Source: Puccinia triticina (Eukaryota > Basidiomycota > Pucciniomycetes > Pucciniales > Pucciniaceae). Taken from it: a DNA stretch of 64,000 nt. Numbering within the stretch: position 1 is the stretch's first letter; each line of letters starts with the position of its first letter. The notes under the pieces were generated by a model, which searched no databases, had not been told where the DNA came from, and saw nothing but the letters and a program-made list of their open reading frames with translations. Shown one piece after another: positions 1 through 11,643 of the stretch. Both the position numbers and the translations under genes were made by a program. The DNA is taken from the NCBI RefSeq assembly GCF_026914185.1, contig NC_070569.1:4836001-4900000 (forward strand), given 5' to 3'.

Positions 1-618
1 AGCCATTTGGTATGATTGTACATAGTGCCAAGAATGCAGCTCAAACAACACAGCAAATTGCAGTCCGGACATCCTGGATCAACATTTTATGTATCACACT
101 CTAAAACCACTGCAACATCCTAAGGCTTGTTTCAGGTACATGCATAATTGATTCAGAGATAGATAGGATCAGCAAGGCAATTTTGTTACTCGTGCAAGCT
201 GCTGCAGAATCTTTCCAAACCTCCCACCCATACTGCTTCTGTTCTGAGGTGTTGACGCGTGCTCTCGGACTGGCTCCCCACTCTGGTGGTCGGCCAGCCC
301 GCCTCGGCAGATAGTTGCGCTATCAGGACAAGGAGCCAGGAAAGAAACGGACACCGTTCCACCTGGGACAGATGCCAGCGAGATGAGGAAGGACATTCTG
401 GCTCTGGCAGCACTACACGCCACTTGGTGAAACAGATCATCATTGTGGTGCCAAGAATCCATGCCAAACCACATGAGAAATCAAATGTCCCGGATCAACA
501 ATTTATGTACAGTACTAACTATGGCAAGTTACTGTCTCTTAAGGCTGGAGATACATGGATAGTTGATTTGGCATTAGCGCCAGGACAAAACGGAGGTGAG
601 GAGGGCTAGGTCTGTATC
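1..618. other. No gene recognised
   Basis: I see no conserved coding signal here. The words around 28-100 and 450-520 (a 'gtgccaagaat' block followed by a 'ggatcaac' block) resemble each other, which suggests two old copies of a dispersed repeat. Confidence 0.4.
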
Positions 619-923
619 GCAGAGCCTATCTATCATCTCAAACAAGTTTGGTCCGCACTGCTCCTATCGCGGCTTTATTCCCTAGCTTCAGGCGAGGGGG
701 ATGAGTCGGATCAAGCTGAGGTGTTCATTGAGTTGAGCTCCGAGATCGGGATGTCTCGGTTATTACAGCAGAGTCCATCTATCATCTCAAACACTCTTAT
801 CGGGACTTTATTGTTGGTTCTTATCGCGGCTTTATTCCCGAGCTTCAGGCAAAGGGGATGAGTCGGACCAAGCTTAGGTGTTCATGGATTAGAGCTCCGA
901 AATCGGGATGCCTCGGTTGTTAC
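619..923. repeat. Two-unit direct repeat, about 150 bp per unit
   Basis: A unit starting with 'gcagag' and 'ctatcatctcaaac' at 619 recurs at 768. Both copies share 'atcgcggctttattccc', 'gatgagtcgga' and 'tcgggatg.ctcggtt'. A third start ('acagaggctatcaaa') follows at about 920. The copies are diverged and non-coding. Confidence 0.65.
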
Positions 924-1533
924 AACAGAGGCTATCAAAACGCATTAATATGGAGAGCTGAGGAGAGACAAGTACGCCTCCGAGCCTACTTTCCCGCCCT
1001 GATGGCCCATCCCCCCTCGTCCCATTCCCCTTCCCATACCCGTCGGCCCCCCGCCTAGGGGGCGCGAATTCATTATCAGGGAGAGTCGGAGGTTTGTGGA
1101 GGTTGTGGCTAGGGGCGTTCATGGTGATGTCGGGGGACGTGTGCGAGGTTATCAGCGCATCGCGTGGGGAGTCCGACAGGAGTGAGCTTGCAACCCCATA
1201 AGTCAAAAATTATATATGTACATACTCACCAATGACTCGGGCCTGATGAAAAAGGTTGGGCCTGATTTTGAAGGCCCGGGAAGGTTATTGGGTTTTGGTA
1301 CTCGTTTCAGCCCGACCGAAAAGGTGTGTACACATGTACTGCCTTTGAAACAGGCCGAAAAGTTTGGTTTTTGGTTTTTGTTTTCGTTGACACAAATGGT
1401 GTCGGTCCAGGTCCACCGTACGAAAGGCTTCAGGTATGAAGACCGAGAGGTTATTTTCCTGAATGAGTATAGATAATTGTCAATATGTACCCAAAGCGGT
1501 AATCAAAGAGGAGTCAATGCAAAAGATACCCAC
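924..1533. other. No gene recognised
   Basis: Nothing clearly coding is seen. The end nearest 1533 lies just beyond the exon 1 splice donor of the Mutator-like fragment next to it, so it may be remnant intron or flank of that element. Confidence 0.35.
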
Positions 1534-2199
1534 ATCATCAAACAAGTCAGGAGAGTTCAAAAGACGTTCAATTGATTCCCACCCCAGACCCTCAACAACC
1601 CAATTGTTGAGCCACTTTTCAACAGCTATGGGAGCACGGCAAATGAACATCTCATCCGCTGAAAAAGGGTCATGATTGTGCTCCCACAACCAGAATACCC
1701 GAAGTGTGTTGGTTGAGATGTGATAAGAGATTGTATAGCGAGCGGTGCAGCCAATCTTTTGGGATTTGTGTGTCTTACGTGAGTTGATACGATTGGGTGG
1801 CTGGCCAGCGCGTGGACATTTGAACTCAAGTTTGAAGCCGTTCATTGCTGGCCTACCCGGGCCCTTTACAACTGATCTGGATTGAGTTAGGTCTTTGTTG
1901 GGGGCTTGCTTTTGAGTTGTCCAACGCACTGTTCCTTCCATTGCATGGGCGAAGTCTTCGGCATGCTTGCGGGTGTGGCCAGGAATTGTGAAGGTGTATG
2001 GACTGTGTGGAAGAGGAGGGGGACGGCCCCCAAGGTATCGGACAAGTCGTAAGGCATTGGGAAGTCCTTCTGAGCCCGCTGGTGCTGGAACCTCCTGTGC
2101 GAATGGCAATGGCACTATGCTGTAGATGTCTTCTACAAGGGGAAAAGACATCTTGCTTTGCTGATAAGTGCTTTGAGACCGTTTTGTTGGTTGCATCAT
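1534..2199 (-). pseudogene. Mutator-like (MULE) transposase, N-terminal exon fragment
   Basis: A 222-codon open frame ends at a GTGGGT splice donor. It is a diverged paralogue of exon 1 of the full element at 56.0-60.0 kb. Both share a 'V.W..G..P....P..FTIPG' block, an 'AM..TVRW' block and 'KGPGRPA', followed by a zinc-binding region of FAR1/WRKY-GCM1 type (C in 'FKCPR', C in 'GCTAR', then H in 'WEHNHD'). Both end in 'GLGW..I.RLL.S.DL'. In autonomous MULEs this region binds DNA. The catalytic exons and the SWIM finger that should follow are absent, so this is a truncated copy. The start is uncertain; a Met 16 codons further in is equally possible. Confidence 0.7.
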
Positions 2200-3130
2200 G
2201 AAGTGATAGAAGTGGAAGGTTCAAGAAGACAAAAAGTTGGTGACGAGATTGGAGTGTGATGAAGATGTTTATTATTAAATCAAAGGTGATTGTTTGAGTA
2301 TGACTCTAAGAAATAGCAATCAAAAGGAGTCGATGAAATATCAAGGAGGAGTGATAAAAAGAGGAATTCGAGAATACACCAAAGGCAGTGAAAATATGGC
2401 AAAGTGAAGTGGAAGGGCCCCAGGCCTAGATGAGGAAAGATACAACGGAACATGAATGGGAGCAACTCTCCTTCTTTATATGACCATGCGTCCTCATGGT
2501 ATTGTTTGACTTGAGGAGAATTGAAGTACGTGCATTATTACTCCGATACAACTTGAGAGCTCCATGGTGATAGACTTCCCATCTTACTAATCTCTAGTCC
2601 CAAATGGGATCCTGGATTCCACCATGGCTCATCCGGGATTCCCACAATGCTCATCTTTATCCTTGAAACATGTTACCTTTTGGGTTTGAGCACCATAACG
2701 TAATGGAATTAAGGAAGTTTTATTCAATCCACCGGGCTTGCCCTTCAGGCTCGATGAGGCCACTTGGCCCTGTCTCAACACTTCCGATCATTGCCCTCTG
2801 ACCTTTCCCCCCATTTGCGCATCAAAAAATCAGTATAAGAATCTGCCATTCAAGAGCCGCTTCTTGCACTCCCCACTACATCCAACTCTGCACACTGCAC
2901 ACTCTAATCTACTGGCACGCACGATAGCAAATCATGAAGTAGTCTCCATCGCAAATTACTAGCCGGACATGATACATAATACCAAGTGGCTTCGGAGTGA
3001 TCTGGCCCAAGTTCTTTTCACAACAGTGTGCAACTTCAAAAATTGTTTGCTATGTAAATGAAGACCAAACACAACCTAGATTTTTGTGGTGGCTTGATTG
3101 TATCGACCGAGCCGATCTGATTAGGCATTG
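2200..3130. other. Upstream flank of the MULE fragment; no gene
   Basis: No protein is recognised. On the minus strand there is a TATA-like word (TATAAAG, about 2474-2480) roughly 280 bp upstream of the MULE fragment start. This is a possible old promoter, supported only by sequence similarity. Confidence 0.3.
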
Positions 3131-3304
3131 TGTATGTGTCCCTTTCCAGGTCTTACATTCTTTTGCAGCAGTGAAAACTCTCGGTCCAAGTCTTCAAGTG
3201 TAATGCAAATAAATGGCTTAGGCAAGAGGTTATACACTTGAAGACTTGGACCGAGAACTTTTACTGCTACAGCAGAGTGTAAGACCTAATAAGGGACCCA
3301 TACA
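3131..3304. mobile_element. Foldback MITE, about 174 bp
   Basis: An almost perfect palindrome. The arm starting TGTATGTGTCCCTT at 3131 pairs with AAGGGACCCATACA ending at 3304. Inner arms ('aggtcttacattc', 'ctcggtccaagtcttcaagtgta') repeat in inverted form around a loop near 3205-3230. It has no coding capacity. A target duplication could not be defined. Confidence 0.75.
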
Positions 3305-3639
3305 TGATGTCAAATGAGATTGGCTTGTTGAAACAATCATGCCAGTCGGGAAATCTAGGTTGCATTCAATATTTCACCTCCAGTCACCAGCAAAACTTGA
3401 AATTTTGCTCAACCCTTTTCCTGCCCTTGAAACAAGCTTCCCCAGCAAGTTCTATGGTGTATTTCTGCAGTTCAAGAGCTCTACACTCAATTCTGATGAG
3501 GCTTGTTTTTTTAATCCAAATGATTAACGGAGTATCACTATCAGCTTCTTGGGGAGATTGTTTTTTTCATACCTATTCCTTACTTTTTTTGTTGTACATA
3601 AATTTACAGATGTTTTCATCCTAAGGAAAAATACCAAAA
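3305..3639. other. No gene recognised
   Basis: AT-rich stretch with overlapping open frames but no recognisable protein motif. Confidence 0.3.
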
Positions 3640-3860
3640 CCTTTTCACAGGTGCCCCAAAACCCACAAAATATTTAGAGCTGACAGATTACCCTCTGAAG
3701 ATCACATGTTGACCTGCATGGGGCACAGTTGATAGTGCCTCCAACACAGTTAACAGTGTCTCTGGCCAGAGCTGTTGATAGTGCCTCCAGAACTCTGTGC
3801 TGCACTATGCTGACACTATTAACAGTGCCGGATGCACTATTGACAGTTCCAGAGGCACTA

Positions 3861-4357
3861 CAGTGACCCCGCCATGTAAGCATACACGTTGTAAGCATAA
3901 TTTGCTGTAAGCATAGGATTTCCGTCCACCATTTTTGGCTACCGCAAATTTAATGCTTTTTATGCATAATGCATAATGCATAAAAAATTGGGGGTTAAAA
4001 CAGGAATATGCTTATATAGGACTGGGAAAAGAGGCCAAGGGGCCATAGATACTACTGATCTCCATCTTGGAAACCACAAGAATCTCCAAACTACAGCTCA
4101 GCAACCTGAAAAATGTTGGCCAGTGAGCAGGTAAAAGCTCCTTTCCCCAGAATCCTTGCAATATCCCAATCATCTGCTTCCCAAATATCTCAAGCCACAC
4201 AATGTAAGCATAAACTGCCCTGGGAATTTACAATGCTTATAAAGGCCAGTCCTATATAAGCAATAATTGATTTATGCTTACTTCGCTAAGAAGCATACCT
4301 CAATATAAGCATAGGATTTGTGTCCACCATCCTTATGCTTACATGGCAGGGTCACTG
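3861..4357. mobile_element. MITE with TA target duplication (Tc1/mariner type)
   Basis: The terminal inverted repeat CAGTGACCCCGCCATGTAAG at 3861 pairs with its near-exact complement ending CACTG at 4357. TA flanks both sides (3859-3860 and 4358-4359). The interior repeats the 'gtaagcataggattt' and 'gtccaccat' words. It has no coding capacity and sits inside the 21-bp repeat array. Confidence 0.75.
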
Positions 4358-4370
4358 TATTAACCATGCT

Positions 4371-4606
4371 GGAGGCACTATTAACTGTGCAGGAGGCACT
4401 ATTAACTGTGCAGGAGGCACTATTAACTGTGCAGGAGGCACTATCAAATGTGCCAGAGGCAATATCAATTGTGCTGGAGGCACTACCAATTGTACCCAAG
4501 GCACTATTAACTGTGTTAGAGACACTGTTAACTGTGCAGGAGACACTATTAACTGTGTTGGAGACACTGTTAACTGTGCAGGAGACACTATCAACTGTGT
4601 GGGAGA
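4371..4606. repeat. Tandem array of 21-bp units, about 11 copies
   Basis: The unit is GAGGCACTATTAACTGTGCAG with substitutions (some copies GAGACACTGTTAACTGTGCAG). Because 21 is a multiple of three and the unit lacks stops, several frames stay open on both strands. The resulting 7-residue peptide repeats are an artefact and I do not call a gene. Confidence 0.85.
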
Positions 4607-5436
4607 CAAAGACTAGCACATTGAATTGAATCAATTCAAGTATTTGTATTTGTATTCGATTTGAGTCAAATAATGCCTGGGCAAATTTAAGCTCGAATAT
4701 TCAAATAAATCCGAATAATGGCTCAAAGGGGCGCGTAGGGGGCCAATGCAAGCTTTTCTGGGGCCCAAAGGCCCCAGATGAGTTTGAAAAGGCCCAAAAG
4801 TGGCTCAGGTACGCTAACCATAGCTTTTAGTGTAGTGTAGCGCAGCGCAAATGCACTCTTTTTTAGCGTAGCGTTATCACAATTGTGCGCATCTGCGCTG
4901 CACTATGCGCACATCTGCGCTGACGCTACACGCACAGGGTGCAAAGCTATTTTAGCTTTTAGCATAGCAATAGCACAGATACATTTTAGATTTTAGCGTA
5001 GCGTTAGCACAGATACGCGCAATTGCGCTAATGCTATGCATGCAGGTCGCAAAAGAGCGCACGCTATGCTGCGTCCGCCACTATCAAAAGTGCGTCTGTC
5101 ACTATCAAAAGTGCATCCGCCACTATCAAAAGTGCATCTGCCACTATCAAAAGTGTGTCTGGCACTCTGAATAGTGCGTCCGCCATTATGAGATATGCCT
5201 CCGGCAATATTGTAAGCGTCTTTGGCACCACGATATTTTTGACGGCTGACCTCCTCAAAAATTTATGGCCCAGAAATGGGCCAAAAGAAGTCAAAAACAC
5301 AAAAAATGTAATTTTTTGGTGTTTTTAATGTATTTTGGAAGTTTTTCCGTTGAATATCTCCAAATACTCGAATATTCAATGAATCAGTATTTGAGGGGCC
5401 CAAAAAACACGTCGAATACCACTGTGCTAGTCTTTG
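4607..5436. mobile_element. hAT-like non-autonomous element, 830 bp, 8-bp target duplication
   Basis: A perfect 14-bp terminal inverted repeat, CAAAGACTAGCACA / TGTGCTAGTCTTTG, is flanked by GTGGGAGA at 4599-4606 and 5437-5444. Eight-base target duplications are typical of the hAT superfamily. The interior has 'agcgtagcgttagcac' words (4820-5050) and a second 21-bp array, GTGCATCCGCCACTATCAAAA, at about 5072-5200. No transposase frame is present. Confidence 0.8.
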
Positions 5437-5710
5437 GTGGGAGACCCTGTTAACTGTGCAGGAGGCACTATCAACTGTTCCCCATGCAGTTCAACATTTT
5501 CTCTTCATAGGTATTCTTCCCACTGAATTTTTTTTTGTGATTTGCAAAACCTGTGACAAGGTTTTGGGAGTTTTCCTTAGTAGGAAATCCAGCAAATTGG
5601 ACCCACAGTTGCACACCCCCTTCTGGTGTGAGATAATTTCATGCAGCTCACCATGTGATCTTCAGAGGGTATTCTGTCTGCTGTAAAATTTTGGTGGGCT
5701 TTGGGTTCCC

Positions 5711-6171
5711 CAGGTGGAAGTTGTAATTTTTGTTCATTTTTGTGATTTTTTGAAAAATTTGATTTCTGACGCACAAGATAGCAGAATTTGACTTCTGACT
5801 CCCAAAACGGCCCTGGGTCAATTTTCCATCCTGGGGACCGGGGAGAGACGGACAAATGTTGGTCTCCCAAACGTCTGATGCATCTGGGAGTTGGAAGGCA
5901 GATATTAGTTAAGCCCTTTTATTTCTTGTCTTCTTGTCAGTGCAACATTCAGGTTGATTGGTTGGTTTGGCACATTCGAGTTGGAAGGATCTGTGTGATG
6001 AAAGTCAGATTACGGGGCTAGCTATTTTCTGAGACGGAAATTAAAGTTGTGAGATTGAGGTTCTAGGTTGCGGGTGGTGGGTGGTGCGGCTGGGTGACGT
6101 CATGTGGTGGAGGCGACCCTCTGGAAAGATCGGAAGTTGTCCAGGCGAGGAACAAACCAAAAGCGAAGACG
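5711..6171. other. Upstream region of the LRR gene
   Basis: No separate gene is recognised. It probably contains the promoter and 5' leader of the gene starting at 6172. An in-frame upstream ATG exists at 6094 but the protein family start favours 6172. Confidence 0.4.
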
Positions 6172-8684
6172 ATGCCAGCCGGACAGGACCCAGCAGAATA
6201 CATCGCAGAACTCACAAAAACACTCACAACATCCACAACAACAACAACAGCAACCATCCTCCACGCAGACCCCCACCATCTCGCCTATCTCGCCCGCCAG
6301 TTCACCAGGCTCGAACTCAGCCCACCACCACCAGAAACAACACAGACATCCCCCAGAGTATACCACCCGGCAGAATGGACCCACGCAGAGCCAGCAGCCA
6401 GCAGCAACAAGCAGAAGAGCCTCTTGAGCACCATCGGAAGCTACGTCACCCAGCCACCCAGGATGCTCTCCAGCCTACTCTACTCGCCATTCCAACAGCC
6501 AGCACCCGAACAGCCACCGATGACCACCAACGAGCAGCTCAAGTATCTCTACGCCACCTTCACAAAACTCACCTCACTCCAGCTCACACCCGCCTCGTCC
6601 CCCTCAAACGCGATCATCAGCCCGACCAGTAGCAGCACAGAACACACCGAGCGCATGCAGCTCCTCCAGGGTCACCGCGAGCTGCCCGGAGACGCCCTCG
6701 TGCCGCTTTCGGCCTTCAAGAGTCTCTGGTCGATCTTCATCGACAGGCTCGACCCTAGGATCTTCTCCGGCTGGACTCGCCTCTCTCAGAACCTCCGTCG
6801 ACTCGAGATCAGAAGGAGCGGGATACTCGACTTTGAGCACTTCTTTATCGAGACCATCCTACAAGACTCTCAGCCCCTCGACCATCACCCAACCCCAGCC
6901 GACCAGCAATCCTCTGGTCCTCTCAAACTACACCAAGAACTGCCCGCGCAACAGAAACGAGATCTGCTTGAAGAACCTTTGATAGATCGGAAACTAGAGG
7001 AGACTACTGCGAAGCAAGAAGAACTTCAACAGACTGCACAGCCGCACGAAGAAGAAGAAGAAGAAGAAGAAGAAGAAGAAGAAGAAGCAGAGCCAGAACA
7101 GATTACAAAACAGGAAGAAGGAGAAGAGCAAAAACAACCCGCCGAGCACGAAGAAGAGCAAGTAGGGCAAGAGCAGACCGCACAGCAAGAACCGACCGCG
7201 CCGCATGAAAATCCAGCTGGACAAGAGCAGACCGCACAACAACAACAACAACAAGAGCTAGGACATAACACGCAGCAAGAAAATACAGCAGGACCAGAGC
7301 CGACCGCACAGGAAGACGAAGAGCAAGAACAGACCGCCCAGCAAGAAGAAGAAAATCAAACAGGACAGGAACAGACCGCCCAACACCAAACCATTCAAAC
7401 CGCTGACTCGCTGCCGTCCGAGTTACCAGCGTTTGCATGGTGCTTCCTACAGCACCTGAGTCTGGCCGACAACTCGCTCACCTTCCTGCCCACCCGCGCG
7501 CTGTTGGCCCTCACCTCCCTCGTCTCCCTCGACCTCTCCTCCAACCTGCTCATCGCCGTCCCCACCGGACTAGAGCATCTCCCTCGCTTGAAACTGCTCA
7601 ATCTCTCTAACAACATGGTGGACTCCCTCCTCGGCATCTATCTCAGCCTCGGCAGTGTAGGTAACCCAATTTTTGCGCATCTTTCTCGCTTTCCAAAAAA
7701 AAAAAAAAAAGCACTGATGTGGTGAAAGAGGTGTTTTAGGTCACCAGTCTTAATCTCTCACGCAATCGACTTTCATCTCTGTGCGGCTTGGAACGATTAT
7801 CGACCCTAGAACGCCTCGACGTCCGACAGAACCAGATCCTGGACATCAGTGAGCTATCGCGCCTGGCGACGCTTCCAGTTCTGACGAGTCTATGGGCGAG
7901 CAACAATCCGTGCACGACGGGGGGCCATCAAGCTGGGTGGCGGGTGCGAATCTTCGAGTATTTTGTGCAGGAGGAGCGGGCGATCGACGGGGCGGCTCCG
8001 GGCCTAGTGGCGCTACAGCTAGAGAACCAGGGGCCGAGTTATCTGGAGACGAAGGCGATCCGGGGTCCCGCTGGCAGCCGTTGGGCAACAGGCGACCGGC
8101 CGATCGTCGTTCACCAGAAGACTCTCGTCCGCAGATGCACTGACACCCGCCACTACTCCCCGCGCCCCTCCAGTCTGCACGCCCACCGTCCCTGCTCCAT
8201 GGTCGACTCGGCCAGCCTTCCCGAACACGCCCGACTCCTACCGGCTCCTCTCAGCTCCTCCCCTACCTCCTCCACCGCACCCATCCGCGTCCAGTCGAAG
8301 AGAAAGCCGCTCAAGAAACCCGCACGGATCGTCGACTTCGAGCCCTCCTCCGAGCCCTCCAACCCCTCTCTGATCCCCGACCCGATCCGTCCGTCCACCA
8401 GCCACCACCACCCCATCCCTGCACGCACATCCTCCAACCCTTGTCTGCACCCTTCCCGCCCTCCAGCAACCCATCTGCACCCCGGCGCCCTCAACTCCTC
8501 CTCACCCACTCCCCCGTCCCCCTCTTCATCCTCCTCCAAACACGTCCTTCCTTCGCCTGGTTCCGTCGACCAGAACCGGTTTCGCAATCGGATCGAAAGA
8601 CTCAAGAGCGAGCTCGGCGACGATCGCTGGTTACGTGTCCTCGGCGAATCTGAATTCGGATCCCTCCCTTCCTCCTCCTCTTAA
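6172..8684 (+). CDS. Leucine-rich-repeat protein with Glu/Gln-rich linker
   Basis: Two exons (6172-7656 and 7740-8684) join in phase 0 across an 83-bp GT-AG intron containing a 16-A run, giving 809 residues. Residues 1-60 (MPAGQDPAEYIAELTKTL) resemble the start of fungal LRR-domain proteins, so I prefer the Met at 6172 over 6094. Residues about 293-410 are a low-complexity tract dominated by Glu and Gln. Residues about 425-600 carry at least five LxxLxLxxN-type leucine-rich repeats. The C-terminal third is Ser/Pro-rich and ends with a basic coiled patch (FRNRIERLKSELGDDRW). LRRs usually serve as protein-interaction scaffolds. No catalytic domain, signal peptide or membrane segment is seen. 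The exact function is unknown. Confidence 0.8.
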
Positions 8685-9138
8685 TACTTCCTTCGTCTTC
8701 CCCTATTGAGGCATCCTCCTCTCTTGAAAATCATTCGAGTCCAAGTACCTCACTCTTCAGTTTGGCAAATGTATGTATATCCCAACCCCGTTAGCCTTTC
8801 CCGTCTTGTTTGGGTAGATCTCCACTGTGATTTCACTTCTTTTCTCCTTTGTTGCAAACTTTCTGGTTCATCATTGGCTCCCTCCCTTGCCCACACACCA
8901 TCCCATTTTTTTACTGGCACAATTGCATATATATATTTATATTAGCATGATAAAACTGCATCAAAGGAAGAAGGGCCTAAACACTTGGAGTGCATGTACC
9001 TCTCCCTTTTTACCCTTGAGGCAGTTGTACACCTTGCCTGTTGCCAGCTACTCTCAATCAATCTCTGACCAGTTGACCAAGTTGTTTACATGTAGCAATC
9101 TATGAACCAAAAAAATAGTATTTTTGATGGAGAGCTGT
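8685..9138. other. 3' flank of LRR gene; no further gene
   Basis: AT-rich downstream region that probably contains the 3' UTR of the LRR gene. No coding feature is seen before the left end of the giant element. Confidence 0.4.
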
Positions 9139-10393
9139 CACTTCAACCACTACCAGATATCCTGAGTGGGATATCCAGGATACCCTGTACCCCAAAGCAC
9201 ACTCTGTAATAGGAGTGTTTGCCAAAGCACACTCTGCAATACACCCTGTAATAGGAGTGTTGTGCCAAAAGCAAGGGTGAAAGCACTGCGCTTCAAAAAG
9301 CGCAGCGCAGCGGTTTTGGAGGCCGCTGCGCTGCACTGAAAGTAGCAGCCCCGCCCGCTGCACTACCACTTTTTGGGTCTGGCAAGAAGCGGGGATCCGC
9401 TACTTTCAGCAGTAGCGCAGCAGAACCATTGCTGCGCTACCGCTTTTTGAGCTGGCCACGTAGTGCTCCGCCGCTGCCAGCCAAATAAGCGCAGCTCTTT
9501 TGGTGGCCGCTGCACGGCACTGAAAGCACCGGCCCCGCCCGCTGCGCTACCGCTTTTTGGGTCAGGGAAAAAGCAGGGCCCCGCTATTTGAAGCGGTAGC
9601 GCAGCCGGACTGGCGCTGCGCTACCACTTTTTGGGCTGACTGCGCAGCGGTTCCCTGCTGCACTGAGCTAAAAGACCACTTTTTTGTAGCGGAGCGCAGC
9701 GTCTCAGCCTTTCCAAAAGCACACTATGTTAGAGATGAAAATTCGAAAATCAGATACCTGCTAGTTTTTTTGCCAAAACCAGCACCTCACACCACACCCG
9801 GCACTGCTTGGCGGGTACCAGAAATACTTTTGACGGGTACCCTAGGTAACCCCTTTGGCAGTGCGCTGGATACATATGTATCCAGTGCCCTGCGAGGAGT
9901 CAATCTAGCTTGGCAAGGGAGTTCTCCCAGCAAGCTGGACAGCTTCAGCTTGCTGGGAGGCTTCCTCTTGGCAAGCTGGATACAAATCCCTGGGAGGATT
10001 CCTCTTGTCAAGCTGGATAAAATGAATAAAAATCCCTGGGAGGATTCCTCTCAGCAAGCTGGATACAAATGTATCCAGCTCCCTGGGAGGATTCCTCTTG
10101 GCAAGCTGGATAAAAATGTATACAGCTCCCTGGGATGAGTCCCTTTGGCAAGCTGGCTAGCTCCCTGGAAGGAGTCCCCTCTGCAAGCTGGATACATATG
10201 TGTCCAGCTCACCGCAATAAATTCTCCTAGCAAGGTTGATACAGCTATGTTTGTAAAGGTTGCGGTTCCCCCCGTTTTTTTTTTTTTTTTTTTTTTTCCA
10301 CTTTCCCCCCTCCCCAAATTTTTTTTTCACCCACCAATGATCAGCGGGGAGCAGTCGGTCCCCCGCCAGTTGTTTGTACAATCGGCCGGCCAA
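9139..10393. repeat. Left inverted-repeat arm of the giant element
   Basis: Contains the terminal word, about 2.5 copies of the 28-bp satellite (9192-9264), an inserted MITE, and then the block shared with the right arm (9713-10393). That block has several units pairing 'ggaggattcctct' with 'caagctggatac', a 23-T run near 10277-10300, and the inner end 'caatcggccggcca'. The shared block is closely similar to the right arm, which has one extra subrepeat. Confidence 0.75.
9272..9712. mobile_element. MITE of the CAA-ended family, 441 bp, target duplication CCAAAAG
   Basis: Begins CAAGGGTGAAAGCACTGCGC and ends with a degraded complement (GCGCAGCGTCTCAGCCTTT). CCAAAAG flanks both sides (9265-9271, 9713-9719). 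Removing it restores the continuity seen in the right arm of the host element. It is dense in self-complementary 'gcgcagcgcagcgg' and 'gctgcgctaccgctttttg' words. A relative lies at about 54.57-54.99 kb. Confidence 0.75.
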
Positions 10394-10513
10394 TACACCT
10401 CACCGCCATAGCTCAATCGTTTGTTCCTTTGGTCATTGGGTGTAAGTTTTTCTTTGTCTTGATTCTTCCCGGGTTGAAATCTCACTGACACAACAATTTG
10501 GTGAGGATAGAAA

Positions 10514-11643
10514 ATGGGTTACCGGAAATATTTGCCAGAAGTCAAATACAATGTGGTCAGCCAAGCCATTGAAGGGAAGAGTCTAGCCGATATCAACAAC
10601 TCGTTGGGGACTACAATCAGCCCGGATTCACTTTACCGATGGAAGAGTTTGTATGAGAGAACCCGAGCTGTTGTGTGTGACCCTGCAACTTATCTGCAAA
10701 GAGGATGTCCATTCGAATTAGATGCCGACCACTTAGAGTTCATCAAAGGATTAGTTGCTGACAAGCCATCAATCTACGCGGACGAGATCCAGAGCAGCTT
10801 GGCCAAAAATCATGGCGTCACGGTGTCCGTTACAACAATCTTGACGACGCTTCATGCCCGCTTGAACATGTCGAAAAAGACGATGCGCACAGTCCATCCA
10901 AAACAAGACAAATGGGAGCGGGCCCATTATATCTATCAGGTTGGAGCAGTTCCAACGAACTGTCTCGTATTTACAGGTGAGCTTCCGTTCCATCTCACTA
11001 TCCTTCAGATGCAACAACAATCTGATTTGATTATCATCCTCCTCAGACGAGTCAGGAGTGTGCCTGGAGGTCGTCCAAAGGACTCGAGGATGGGCTCTGG
11101 TTGGTGAGCGAACCCCAAGAGTTCCACGCGAGCAAAGCACCCATCAATTCAGCATAGTCCCTGCAATTTTGACTTCCGGATTGGTTGCTCACATGGTGCA
11201 GGAGGAATCCATGGACCAACAATCTTTCCAGTTTTTCCTGGAAAATGTCCTCGTCAGCTTCTTTCTTGTTTCAGTTTCAGTGAGAGCTTCACATTCTGAT
11301 AAGAATTTTTCCTTTCATCGGCCAGATTCCTTCCATGAATCCCTTTCCGCAGGCGAACAGTGTCCTGGTCATGGACAATGCACAAATCCATCATAATGGA
11401 GATGTGGCCGATATTGTCGAGTCTGCCGGATGCCTTTTACTTTACTTACCAGCGTATTCACCCGACTTGAACCCCATTGAGAAGGCCTTCAGTGTCTACA
11501 AGTCAACTTTGAAGCGAAACGAGGCTTTACTTACTGGCGGTGAGGAGGACTTTGAGGTTATTGATGGCTTTATTCCACTGGTTTTCACTTCGGATCTGAC
11601 CCAAAAGCTCTTCCGTGCATCTGGCTACGCTATTCAAAACTGA
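10514..11643 (+). CDS. Tc1/IS630-like DD34E transposase
   Basis: Three exons (10514-10976, 11047-11252, 11326-11643) join in frame to give 328 residues. The N-terminus (about 1-55) has a helix-turn-helix look, followed by a winged-helix region. The catalytic DDE_3-type domain shows D in 'FTDESGV' at the exon 1/2 junction, D in 'VLVMDNAQIHH' and E in 'SPDLNPIEKAF'. The last two are separated by 34 residues, as in Tc1-like enzymes. The triad is complete and the frame is intact, so the enzyme could be functional. It would cut and paste DNA ends in the nucleus. The start lies 120 bp inside the inner end of the left repeat arm, so the arm probably supplies its promoter. Confidence 0.85.

Larger units (their letters stand above)
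3640..5710. mobile_element. Composite inverted-repeat element with 21-bp subterminal arrays
   Basis: The left end (3640-3741, including 'ccctctgaagatcacatg' and 'gcatggggcacagttgatag') recurs inverted at about 5460-5700, where the terminal unit appears twice. Inside each end lie degenerate 21-bp repeats of the type GGCACTATTAACTGTGCAGGA. Two other elements (3861-4357 and 4607-5436) are inserted within it and split the array. No transposase is visible, so it is non-autonomous. The outer boundaries are approximate. Confidence 0.55.

Noticed and set aside
4278..4634. Frames with seven-residue repeats on both strands
   Set aside because: Artefact of a 21-bp tandem repeat lacking stops.
6994..7438. 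Leu/Phe/Ser/Cys-rich frames on the minus strand
   Set aside because: Antisense shadows of the Glu/Gln-rich part of the LRR gene.
9139..9165. CACTA/EnSpm assignment for the giant element from its CACTT start
   Set aside because: No CACTA transposase is encoded and the 3-bp flanks differ (TGT versus TGC); the resident enzyme is Tc1/IS630-like.
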